The notes under the pieces: model-generated
Told to the model about the DNA's origin: nothing
Database searches by the model: none
Seen by the model: the letters and a program-made list of their open reading frames with translations, nothing else
Shown here: in pieces, positions 1 through 7,666 of the stretch
Layout of the letters: every line of letters begins with the position of its first letter
Numbering within the stretch: position 1 is the first letter of the stretch
Assembly (NCBI RefSeq): GCF_021531495.1
Contig: NZ_JADYTY010000025.1
Coordinates: 1 to 32,728 of the forward strand
Direction: 5' to 3'
Source of the DNA: Anaerovibrio lipolyticus
Lineage (GTDB): Bacteria > Bacillota > Negativicutes > Selenomonadales > Selenomonadaceae
Length of the DNA: 32,728 nt
Translations under genes and position numbers: made by a program

Positions 1-102
1 ATGATTCGAAACCAACTCCTGGCAGATGAACGTATGGCGAAACTCATGAAGCACTATGATGTAATCTACTAAATTTTTTTACACAAAGTTCTTGACACAC
101 CC
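1..102 (+). mobile_element. 3' end of an insertion sequence, possibly IS256/mutator type
   Basis: An open frame running in from the window edge ends at TAA 70-72 (last residues MKHYDVIY). It is followed by a short AT tract and by ACACAAAGTTCTTGACACACCC (81-102), which read from the other strand starts GGGTGTGTCAAG. A terminal repeat of this GxGTGTGTCAA...TTTGTGTAAA kind just behind a transposase stop is what I associate with IS256-type elements. Beyond it the sequence turns at once into the minus-strand GT9 gene, which is cut there. The family is an inference; only the last 23 codons are visible, too few to identify a transposase. Confidence 0.5.
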
Positions 103-1007
103 TTCTATCGCATGGATTACATGGATGCTTATGGAAAATATATTTGCATTTGTGCAATGGTGCCCATTTTTTTGGCGAAGTCGGCCCATAAAAAGCCATT
201 GATGGACAACCAACTGCAGCAGCTATATGCAATGGTGCACTACAGCTGCCAATAAAATAATCCATTTTTCTAAGCAAGGTAGCCGTAGTTGTCAGTTTTA
301 GCTTACCTCTTAAATCGCTAAGCTTTACCCCCCCCAGAATTATTAATATTCTTTTGTATATCACTTTCCTCACCTAAAATATAAAAGTTGCATTTATATT
401 TATCATTCAAACGCTGCATAAATTCATCATATCTATCTACAGACCAATTTTTAAAATTTGCTGACGAAAATGGAGCAATAGCTATATTTATTCCCTTATT
501 AGGTGATTGCTTCATAATATCCCCAACCAAAGCTAAATCTGTACTTGTAGGCTCTGCTACACAAAGCCTTGTAACATCTTTAGTCAATTTTAAGCCAATA
601 GCATTATTAATAACCTTGGAAATATAGTAGGTAAAATACATTTCCTCACTATCAGCAGGCCTTTCTACCCCATGTGTCATGAACAAATTTCTTTTATGAG
701 CTAACCCTGCCCTAACAGGTATGCAAGCTAAAAATGGAATCCAAGCACTGCGATATTTATAATCCAGCAATATGGCCACATCATATCTCCATATTTTTCT
801 TATTACTGGTAGCAGTGGCATCCCCTTATCATAAGGTATCACCTCATCAATAAACGACAGGTCTACTAATTCAGCTGTATCAGGATCAACCATGAATGCC
901 AATTTGCTATTGGGGAACTGCTCCCGAATAGCTCTCACTATCCCAGTTGATATAACTACGTCCCCTAACATATTATTTTGGCAAATTAATATCTTGTTAA
1001 ACTTTAT
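103..1007 (-). pseudogene. Broken family-9 glycosyltransferase (heptosyltransferase-like)
   Basis: This is the last gene of the LPS cluster. The N-terminal part (KILICQNNMLGDVVISTG) and the C-terminal part (DYFIGSCSAPLHIAAAVG, then FYGPTSPKKW) are the two halves of one GT9 LPS-core glycosyltransferase, but they lie in different frames. The frames meet at a run of eight G on the minus strand (328-335); seven would give a continuous NNSGGVKLSDLRGK. Two more lesions are visible. The 3' end is cut after HPCNPCDR by an insertion-sequence end, which removes the final helix. The expected start is ATA at 1007-1005, placed about 6 bases after AAGGA, where homologues start MKFNKI. The only upstream in-frame start, TTG at 1046, lies inside the preceding waaL-like gene. 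It is either a pseudogene or a switched-off phase-variable gene. The glycosyltransferase call is secure; the status is inferred. Confidence 0.8.
328..335 (-). repeat. Poly-G tract (8 G) at the frameshift in the GT9 gene
   Basis: Eight C on the plus strand give G8 in the coding sense, exactly where the two GT9 reading frames meet. A loss of one G (or a gain of two) restores one frame. Slippage in such tracts is the usual mechanism of phase variation in surface-glycan genes. A sequencing or assembly error in the homopolymer cannot be excluded. Confidence 0.75.
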
Positions 1008-2211
1008 GCTGATTCCTTTCTTCCAATTCCATCTTGCCTGCTGCAAAAAGTAATCCCATTAAAAACCAAAATTCTCTCATGATAGGCACTTGTGTTAAAT
1101 TTGTATCTGTCAAGCCCTCCGCTTGTATCCCTATCATTATCAGCAATCCTATCATTCCATAAGATAACTTTGCCATAGCTTTTTCTTTTCTATAAAGCAT
1201 CCAAAATTTATATGCAAAAAAGCCGTATAACATAATAAACGCCGCAATGCCTATCAAACCACCCTCGGATAAGTATTTGAAAAAGTTATTATGTGGATGC
1301 CCATATCCCTTATGATAATCTTCATCTGCTCTTCGTTTAGACAAAGGGGAAATATATTGCGTATTATACATATATTGAAACTGATCCTGACCAATCCCAT
1401 GTACTGGATAATCTTCAAAAATCTTAATTGATGACTCCCACATAAGAACTCTTTCAATACTGCTCTGATCCTTCATTTGACTGATAGATGCAATTCTATT
1501 CATAAGATACCCATTAGTTGCAATATTAATTCCACTCATCGCTATTAACATTACAATGCAACCCGCTATTATTTTTTTTCTATTAATCGCATCCATGCAC
1601 AAACTAAATAATATCATTATCACAAAGGCAATCCAACCACCTCTGGTGCCAGATGCTATCAACATTAACATTGAAAATATCATAAGAATTAATGAATAAT
1701 ATTTTATCACCCTATTTTGTTTATACATATTACATAGCAAGTATAACATAGGTATTGCCATCAACAGATGACTGGCAAAAAATGTTGCTGTATTATTAAA
1801 GGCCATCGGACGATTATTAGACAAAACAATATATTGATAAGCACCATATATATCATTCAATAATGTTGACATTGAAAATGCCATCAGTATATAGAGTAAC
1901 TGTTTTTTGTTTTTTAGATATAAAATACCAAAAAACAATGGAATAAATCTATACATCGTTGCCCAAACATCACCAAAGCTAGCTACTGGATTAACAGATA
2001 AAGCAGCTATAATACACTGTAAACCACCATACAAAAGCAAAACTCCTCCAAATGCATTGATTTGTAGTGGCAGTTTTTTTGTTTTTATATACTGTATCAT
2101 CATTATAATAGCAGATATTACTATACACGCACTTGTAATTCCTGTTGATACATTACTTGCCAATGCAAAAATTATCATTACTCCATACATTAATTTCTCA
2201 TATATATTCAT
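997..2211 (-). CDS. waaL: O-antigen ligase / Wzy-type polymerase family membrane protein
   Basis: The 404-residue polytopic membrane protein has about 10-12 hydrophobic segments and matches the O-antigen ligase family (Wzy_C domain). Family members join O-polysaccharide or related glycans to lipid A-core, or polymerise them, at the periplasmic face of the inner membrane. Visible marks are GTRGGW at 188-193, HGIGQDQF at 271-278 in the large periplasmic loop, and HPHNNFFKYLSEGG at 305-318, the conserved His-containing loop before a membrane segment. The ATG at 2211 follows GAGAGGAAAAC, a good ribosome binding site. Its stop at 997 overlaps the expected start zone of the broken GT9 behind it, so the two are translationally linked. 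WaaL-type ligases and Wzy polymerases cannot be separated from sequence alone. The position at the end of a core cluster favours the ligase, so the symbol is tentative. Confidence 0.75.
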   Translation of the reverse strand: MNIYEKLMYGVMIIFALASNVSTGITSACIVISAIIMMIQYIKTKKLPLQINAFGGVLLLYGGLQCIIAALSVNPVASFGDVWATMYRFIPLFFGILYLKNKKQLLYILMAFSMSTLLNDIYGAYQYIVLSNNRPMAFNNTATFFASHLLMAIPMLYLLCNMYKQNRVIKYYSLILMIFSMLMLIASGTRGGWIAFVIMILFSLCMDAINRKKIIAGCIVMLIAMSGINIATNGYLMNRIASISQMKDQSSIERVLMWESSIKIFEDYPVHGIGQDQFQYMYNTQYISPLSKRRADEDYHKGYGHPHNNFFKYLSEGGLIGIAAFIMLYGFFAYKFWMLYRKEKAMAKLSYGMIGLLIMIGIQAEGLTDTNLTQVPIMREFWFLMGLLFAAGKMELEERNQHKV

Positions 2212-2267
2212 AAAGTTTTCCTCTCATATATTCCTGCCACTACCAGTCAATGGCAACTCACTAAATT

Positions 2268-3222
2268 CTATATCTGAAATCCTGATAACATCTTTATCAG
2301 CAATTTGTTTTTTGTCAGCAAGCATCTGCACTTGAATCTATCATTTATTTTATGTCCAGTATTACAAAAACGCTTAAGATATCCTTCATATGTTTCAATA
2401 TAGCTCAGTCCCTGATGATACATACCATGTTTTATTACTGACCAGACAAATCTATAGGCATAATAATCCCTAGTTTGCTGATATTTATCAATCCATTCAG
2501 GACGATACTTTGCCACATACGGCTCTGCTAGAGAAAATATTTCTACCATATTCTGCCATTTACTGGCATCAAATTTTGATAATGTTGCCGAGTTTGAACG
2601 CTGACAGTAATGTGCTACAACTAAAGGCACGGATTTTACATCTGTTACCGTAAATAATTTTATATATAAACAGAGATCCTCGCCCATACGAATATTTTCA
2701 TCAAACCGAATATGATACTTTTCTAAAATTTCTCTTCTTATTATATACGCACCCACCCCCCCAGAAGAACCTATATTCGTTATTAGAGGTGAGAAAATCC
2801 AACATACAACCATCTTTGCACTGCTGGCTAAACGTGTCTATATTCCCGTTAGTATCTATAATATCCATTTTGCCGCAAATCCAATCCTTACCTGTTTGCT
2901 CTGCTACCTTTATCAGTGTAGACAAAAAAATGGGCTCCCACAAATCATCAGCATCTAGAAATGAAATGTATTTCCCTTTTGCGTAACTCATACCAACATT
3001 TCTAGCTACAGAAACTCCCTGATTTTCTTGTTCAATGTATATTATTCTCTCATCCATATGTTGATATTTTTCAACAATTTCTTTTGTACCATCAGACGAA
3101 CCATCATTGATAATAATCAATTCAAGATTTTTATAAATCTGATTCAATACGGATTCTATAGTATCACCTATATATTTCTCCATGTTATAGGCTGGCATTA
3201 TAACTGATACTAGTTCATTCAT
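2268..3222 (-). pseudogene. Family-2 glycosyltransferase, frameshifted at a poly-G tract
   Basis: The N-terminal half is a GT-A glycosyltransferase: VSVIMPAYN near the start, IIINDGSSDGT for nucleotide binding, and SFLDADDLW with the metal-binding DxD. It starts at ATG 3222 behind GGAGGTG; an upstream in-frame ATG at 3264 lies within the preceding gene. After FFWGGG the frame fails. The C-terminal half continues one frame away from GVGAYIIRREILEKY through RMGEDLCLYIKL (the ED catalytic-base region) to a stop at 2268. The join lies in a run of seven G (2756-2762); six would restore a GT2 of about 317 residues. As in the GT9 at 103-1007, there is one G too many. Both halves look intact and conserved, which fits recent or reversible inactivation. 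The donor sugar cannot be told. Confidence 0.85.
2756..2762 (-). repeat. Poly-G tract (7 G) at the frameshift in the GT2 gene
   Basis: Seven C on the plus strand, followed on the left by ACCC, give GGGGGGGTGGG in the coding sense exactly where the two GT2 frames meet. Removing one G makes a continuous gene. It is a candidate slippage (phase-variation) tract; a sequencing error is the alternative. Confidence 0.7.
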
Positions 3223-3238
3223 TGCAACACCTCCACTA

Positions 3239-4252
3239 TTATATTTGCTCCCAAATTTCTTCAATTTTATCCATAACCATATCAGCTGTTATCTTTCTCA
3301 AACATTCCACATTTCTACTGCAATTTCTCGCATCGTCATCCTTACATGGCGAACATTGATAATGAAGCGTTATCGGCCAACATTTTCTTTTTGGTGCCCA
3401 TCTTTCTGGCACTTCCTTGCCAAAAACAGCAACAATTGGTGTTCCTACTGCACCAGCTACATGCATAGGGCCACTATCTGCTGTAATCATTAATTTTGCT
3501 CTACTTATAAGTGCTATCATTTCTTTTATACTAGTTTTACCACATAAATTATATGACGAAATTCTTGCAGCTGATTCAAAATTTCCACGACCACCAATCA
3601 CCACAATTGGCATATTATATTTTTCATTTATTCTACAAACTAACTCTCGACAAGCTTCTTCTGGATAATTTTTTAAGATAAAACTCGTAAATGGCGACAA
3701 AATTACAAACTCTTGTTCTGAGGTGATTCCTATGTCAAGTAACATAGCATCAACATTCTCTTTATCAGCTACCGAAGGATAAGAAACTTCACATCTACTC
3801 ATATCACCATCAAGTTCAACGCCAAGTGCTTGCGAAATCATTTTGGCATTATTATCACCTACATAGGACAAACTTTTATGCCATTTATAAGTCAATTTCC
3901 TATTATAAAATCTGCTTATAAATTTATTTTTTCTCACAAATCCAGCTCTAACTGGTATATTAAATAATTCTGCTGCTACAAGCACATTAGGTTGCCAATC
4001 TGTTATAATTATTGCGTAATAATCTCTTAGCTTATGCAATTGACGAAACTTACTCATAAAAACTCCACGTGGCACATACATGATTTCATCAATATAGGGC
4101 AAACCTTCAATTACTTCATAATTACGCGATGTATAAAATGTAATATGACAATGATATTTTTCCTTCAGTCTACGCAATGCAGGTGTGTACATAATTATAT
4201 CTCCCACACCACCACCGCAAGTAATCATAACTTTTTTTCCATTCAAATCCAT
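3239..4252 (-). CDS. Family-9 glycosyltransferase (heptosyltransferase-like)
   Basis: The 337-residue protein is a complete GT9 (ADP-heptose:LPS heptosyltransferase superfamily). These enzymes add heptose or another sugar to the LPS core at the cytoplasmic face of the inner membrane. The N-terminal KVMITCGGGVGDIIMYTPAL is the acceptor-side GDxxxxTPAL loop, slightly divergent. ADSGPMHVAGAVGTPIVAVFG near 260-280 is the nucleotide-sugar binding signature. The C-terminal tail has the cysteine pattern CSPC..C..C seen in the other GT9 proteins here. ATG 4252 follows GGAGAAAAAATT. The stop lies 16 bases before the GT2 start. The gene is AT-rich like its downstream neighbours. The sugar added is unknown. 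Confidence 0.88.
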   Translation of the reverse strand: MDLNGKKVMITCGGGVGDIIMYTPALRRLKEKYHCHITFYTSRNYEVIEGLPYIDEIMYVPRGVFMSKFRQLHKLRDYYAIIITDWQPNVLVAAELFNIPVRAGFVRKNKFISRFYNRKLTYKWHKSLSYVGDNNAKMISQALGVELDGDMSRCEVSYPSVADKENVDAMLLDIGITSEQEFVILSPFTSFILKNYPEEACRELVCRINEKYNMPIVVIGGRGNFESAARISSYNLCGKTSIKEMIALISRAKLMITADSGPMHVAGAVGTPIVAVFGKEVPERWAPKRKCWPITLHYQCSPCKDDDARNCSRNVECLRKITADMVMDKIEEIWEQI

Positions 4253-4270
4253 AATTTTTTCTCCATAAAA

Positions 4271-5359
4271 TCAATTTATCAGTTCATAACATTTTTTCAA
4301 TACCATCTCTGGAGTTATCTCCCATAAACATATAGGTTTAGGATTATGTGGGCAGTCATTTTCTCCATAACTGCATGGACAACATTCTGGATCATATGAT
4401 AACACTCTAGCATTTTCATTGTATGGATGCCATCGCTTTGGGCTAGTACAACCATACATTGTTACCATTTTTACGCCTGTGGTAGCGGCAATATGGGTCG
4501 CACCTGTGTCCACTGTAACAAATAAATCTGTCTGATAAAACAAAGCTGCTAAATCAAGAAGATTTGTACTGCCACAAAAGTTTATAATTTCCTTCTTTTC
4601 AGATAATCCTGATTTTCTTAATTCTTCCTCACATATGGATATTACTTCATCTGCATACTCCTTATCATTTGGAGCACCAACTACGAAAAATGCAGCATTA
4701 TATTTCCTTTTCAATTCTCGTACAACATCTGCAAAATATTCCTTAGGCCATGTCTTGAGGGCAAAAGTTCCTTTCACACAAAGACCTATTTTCATTTTAT
4801 CTGTTGGCAACTGAGATAATAATTTATCCGCTTTTTCTTTGCTACTAGATGGAATCCTTGCCATCACAGGAACTTCATGTCCCTCTATACCAGTAAATTG
4901 ACGAACAATTTCTTGGTAGGTTTCTGCCTGCAAAGTATTAACTAAGTCATGCTTTATATGTACTGTATGGGTATAAAGCCAAGTAATCTTACTAGGCTTA
5001 TCATCGAAAATCCTATCTGCCCCTACTCTGATTGGGACACCTGCCAGCCAGCATAGAATGGCAGGGCGTGATTTTCTGTCAAAGGAGATAGACAGATCAA
5101 AATGCCGCGCCTTTATTTCCTTTGCCATCGCCCACATCTTACCTAAAGAATTTTCTTTTGGCTTGTAGTCAAAAATCATTACTTCATCAATCACAGGATT
5201 ATTTTCCACTGCCTCCCTGACTACAGGACGTACCAACATGGTAATCCTCGCCTGAGGATATGCTTGCTTCAAGAGCGCAATGGCACTTGTTGTCAATACT
5301 ACATCTCCCAAATTAACTAGCGAATTTACCAAAATATTTTTATATTGCTTCTCCATCAT
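4271..5359 (-). CDS. Family-9 glycosyltransferase (heptosyltransferase-like)
   Basis: The protein, about 362 residues, is a complete GT9. The N-terminal KNILVNSLVNLGDVVLTTSA is the family's β-strand and GD loop. KTWPKEYFADVV marks the start of the second Rossmann-like domain, and VDTGATHIAATTGVKMVTMYG is the donor-binding motif (ATH in place of the usual PMH). A cysteine cluster CCPC..C..C lies near the C-terminus. The start is a run TTG-ATG-ATG at 5362-5354; I take the first ATG (5359), although the ribosome binding site is weak. It lies 18 bases upstream of the next GT9 and about 40 bases downstream of the DUF4160 gene. The GT9 family is certain; acceptor and donor are not. Confidence 0.87.
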   Translation of the reverse strand: MMEKQYKNILVNSLVNLGDVVLTTSAIALLKQAYPQARITMLVRPVVREAVENNPVIDEVMIFDYKPKENSLGKMWAMAKEIKARHFDLSISFDRKSRPAILCWLAGVPIRVGADRIFDDKPSKITWLYTHTVHIKHDLVNTLQAETYQEIVRQFTGIEGHEVPVMARIPSSSKEKADKLLSQLPTDKMKIGLCVKGTFALKTWPKEYFADVVRELKRKYNAAFFVVGAPNDKEYADEVISICEEELRKSGLSEKKEIINFCGSTNLLDLAALFYQTDLFVTVDTGATHIAATTGVKMVTMYGCTSPKRWHPYNENARVLSYDPECCPCSYGENDCPHNPKPICLWEITPEMVLKKCYELIN

Positions 5360-5399
5360 CAATTACCAACCATTTTCCCTTTCTATCATTATCTACCAG

Positions 5400-5654
5400 T
5401 TATTTAGAAAAATGGAATTGCCATTTCTTGATGATTAACTCATCATTCATCGCAATCCATGCAAGTATCCTTTTTAAATCTTTTTTAGGTATTTTGCTCT
5501 TATTATGCTCAAGAACTGGTCCATCTTCTGTTATCCACACCTTTGTCGCATCTTTTTGAGGGCTTCCTTTGCATACATGAACATGTATAGGCTCATCATT
5601 TTCATTTGACCAGAAATAAACTATATATCCGAGAATTACAAATACTTGCGGCAA
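5400..5654 (-). CDS. DUF4160 family protein
   Basis: The 84-residue protein has the DUF4160 pattern: a β-strand start MPQVFVILGYIVYFW, then NDEPIHVHVCKG (the family's PPHFHV-like His motif), and a C-terminal basic helix KIPKKDLKRILAWI. The start is TTG at 5654, supported by GAGGTGAG 6 bases upstream, which overlaps the stop codon of the preceding 85-residue gene, so the pair is translationally coupled. DUF4160 genes usually occur as small two-gene cassettes (often with DUF2442) and are suspected of toxin-antitoxin-like roles; that function is not established. Finding the cassette inside an LPS operon, at the edge of the AT-rich part, suggests later insertion. Confidence 0.8.
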   Translation of the reverse strand: MPQVFVILGYIVYFWSNENDEPIHVHVCKGSPQKDATKVWITEDGPVLEHNKSKIPKKDLKRILAWIAMNDELIIKKWQFHFSK

Positions 5655-5665
5655 TAGTACTCACC

Positions 5666-5923
5666 TCACATCTTTTCTCTTGCAATCTCCCATATCAAGG
5701 GTGCATTATTGCGTGCGTATTTTACAAGCTCGTTGATATCCATTTCACTAAAGCCAAAGGATCTATATGGATTTAACACAGGCAGATTCATCTCACAAAA
5801 TGCAAATCCATTTTCTATGGGTTTTTCAAAGTATAGAGGGATATATTCTAGTCCAGCTGCATTTTCGTGTACATCCCCAAAAGTTAGAGTTATATTGTCT
5901 ATTTCACTATAAAAATGTTTCAT
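5666..5923 (-). CDS. Small hypothetical protein paired with DUF4160
   Basis: I do not recognise this 85-residue acidic protein. It seems to have a β-rich N-terminal half (NITLTFGDVHENAAGLEYI, then PLYFEKP) and a C-terminal helix ending ELVKYARNNAPLIWEIAREKM. There is no signal peptide or membrane segment. ATG 5923 follows GAGGCTGCGGAAGA. Its stop TGA overlaps the ribosome binding site of the DUF4160 gene, so the two are co-translated. By position it takes the place normally held by DUF2442 next to DUF4160, although the sequence does not look like DUF2442. A partner or antitoxin role is only a guess. Confidence 0.65.
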   Translation of the reverse strand: MKHFYSEIDNITLTFGDVHENAAGLEYIPLYFEKPIENGFAFCEMNLPVLNPYRSFGFSEMDINELVKYARNNAPLIWEIAREKM

Positions 5924-5960
5924 TCTTCCGCAGCCTCCCTTTACTGTAAATAAGCATGTT

Positions 5961-6866
5961 CTATTTTAATATATTCTTCACAGCCTGCTCTATCTCTGCA
6001 TCTACCTCATCCAGGAATGCAAATCTGCGTCTATATACTGCTCTCTTTCTGGTAGGTACTTCTTCCATAGTTTTACGAGGCTCCACCAAAGGCAACTCGT
6101 AAAATCTTTCGTCCTCGGTTTCCTTGCCTCCAGCTTCCAGCCAGAAATCGCCAAAATTTGTTTTTAGCTTTCTATCTGCTCTCACATGGTTATTGGCATA
6201 ATAGCCATAGTTAGATACTGCATAAATCTTTTTTATGCCCATAGCTCTAGCCATAGCCTGCAGCATATAGAGAATCAAATTCTTAGTTCGATAACCATGA
6301 CACACCTTGGTCATTTTTTTGACCACATCCCTGGCATTTTCCATATTAGGCCCCTGCATAGCTCCTATCCATAGAGCAGCTTCCCCAGCTTTGTTATAAC
6401 CTGCCCAGAACATGATTTGATATATATGGGTACGATCCACATTCAATTCCAGAGACAGCAAACCTTCCTTGCGCTGACCGGTTTCAAATACCAGCTGTGC
6501 TTGCCAAGGCTTATCCTCATAAGTACTATTCCATATGGTATAAGGCTGCCATTTTGCTCCAGATATCTGCAAAAAATATTTTTCCTGTAACAGTTTTTCC
6601 AACAGCTCATAGTGATTCTTTACAAGCTGTACACGCTCTGAAAACGTAGATTTATTATAAAAGAAAGCCCGCGTCACCTGCTCAATAGGAAATGGATTTA
6701 CTTCCAGCAATTTGCTTCTTACAGGAATAGCGTTGAAAAAATTCACTAGTTCCCGCAGTTCTCCTCTATGCAGCATAGCTCTCAGTAAAAAAACATAGTA
6801 CCTGCGCTTTTCTCTCGTATTTTTCAAATTATATATTCTTTTGCCAATATCCTTCATGGAAGCCAT
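5961..6866 (-). CDS. VirK/YbjX family protein (DUF535)
   Basis: The 301-residue protein fits the DUF535 family (VirK of Shigella, YbjX of E. coli). Typical features are an N-terminal helical part with FFNAIP, a central LSLELNVDRTHIYQIMFWA strand region, and IGAMQGPN followed by MTKVCHGYRTKNLILYMLQAMARAMGI, a highly conserved block of the family. SNYGYYANNHVRADRKLKTNFGDFWLEAGG near 220-250 is also typical. Members are linked to outer-membrane integrity and antimicrobial-peptide resistance, but the biochemical activity is unknown. Its ATG shares a base with the stop of the WaaE-like gene (TAATG), so the two are co-translated, which ties it to LPS core assembly. No signal peptide is seen, so it is probably cytoplasmic. 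Confidence 0.85.
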   Translation of the reverse strand: MASMKDIGKRIYNLKNTREKRRYYVFLLRAMLHRGELRELVNFFNAIPVRSKLLEVNPFPIEQVTRAFFYNKSTFSERVQLVKNHYELLEKLLQEKYFLQISGAKWQPYTIWNSTYEDKPWQAQLVFETGQRKEGLLSLELNVDRTHIYQIMFWAGYNKAGEAALWIGAMQGPNMENARDVVKKMTKVCHGYRTKNLILYMLQAMARAMGIKKIYAVSNYGYYANNHVRADRKLKTNFGDFWLEAGGKETEDERFYELPLVEPRKTMEEVPTRKRAVYRRRFAFLDEVDAEIEQAVKNILK

Positions 6867-7645
6867 TATTCTTCATCCCCTACGTGCTCATTAGTCTTTT
6901 CCAGATAGTATAACTTTACATATTTTGCCATAGTATAGAAAAAATGGAAGCTAGCTAATACAAAGCCAATTTTACCATCTTTCCAGCCAGATTTGAGAAA
7001 ATACATCCTGAAGGAAGCCCATAATGGATGTGTAATAATATCCAAAAATGAAGCCTTTTTCCCCTTTTCCTTATTTTTCTTGGCTACCAAGGTTGTGTAA
7101 AAATTCAACTTATTGAAATAGTGCTCCCAATCTCTATATGGATAATGAATAACATACGCATCATCTGGCAATGTCTTTAGCTCATAGTCGTAATGAAACT
7201 GCGGGTGAACAAAGCCTGTTACATATACGCCTTTCCGTGGTAAAAGCCGTATACCGTGATCTGGAAACCAACCTCCATGCTTTAAAGGCTGCTCCCAGAA
7301 ATAATTTAGTCTGGCTGTTTGATAAGCATATCTTCTGTCATCTTCTGATACAACTCTTTTGATTTCCTCAGCCAAACGATGGGATATTCTTTCATCTGCA
7401 TCTAGACAATAAATCCAATCGCATTTGGCATTTTCCATCGCAAATGTCTGCTGCTCACCCCAATTACCATTAAGAGAACGCTGCAAAACTCTTGCCCCTA
7501 GCGACTCTGCCAATGCCTTGGTACCATCTGTACTCATATCATCTATAACCAGCACCTCATCGGCAAACAGAGCACTTCTGATACATGCCTCCAGATTTTT
7601 TTCTTCATTTTTTGCCAAAATCAAAACAGAAAGATTTACTCCCAT
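6866..7645 (-). CDS. waaE: WaaE/KdtX-like LPS core glycosyltransferase (GT2)
   Basis: The 259-residue GT-A fold glycosyltransferase is of the WaaE (KdtX) kind, which typically adds glucose in β-1,4 linkage to the first heptose of the inner core. It shows LSVLILAKNEEKNLEACI at the start, VLVIDDMSTDGT at 31-42, NWGEQQTFAM at 61-70 and the metal-binding YCLDADER at 79-86 (D82, D84). HGGWFPDHGIRLLPRKG and HYPYRDWEHYFNKLNFY are blocks typical of WaaE. The end has one hydrophobic stretch (FVLASFHFFYTMAKYVKLYY). ATG 7645 is preceded by GGGCGTACACGTAAAT, a modest site. It lies 21 bases after the GT4-like gene and overlaps the DUF535 start. The exact sugar is inferred from the family. Confidence 0.82.
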   Translation of the reverse strand: MGVNLSVLILAKNEEKNLEACIRSALFADEVLVIDDMSTDGTKALAESLGARVLQRSLNGNWGEQQTFAMENAKCDWIYCLDADERISHRLAEEIKRVVSEDDRRYAYQTARLNYFWEQPLKHGGWFPDHGIRLLPRKGVYVTGFVHPQFHYDYELKTLPDDAYVIHYPYRDWEHYFNKLNFYTTLVAKKNKEKGKKASFLDIITHPLWASFRMYFLKSGWKDGKIGFVLASFHFFYTMAKYVKLYYLEKTNEHVGDEE

Positions 7646-7666
7646 ATTTACGTGTACGCCCTTTCT

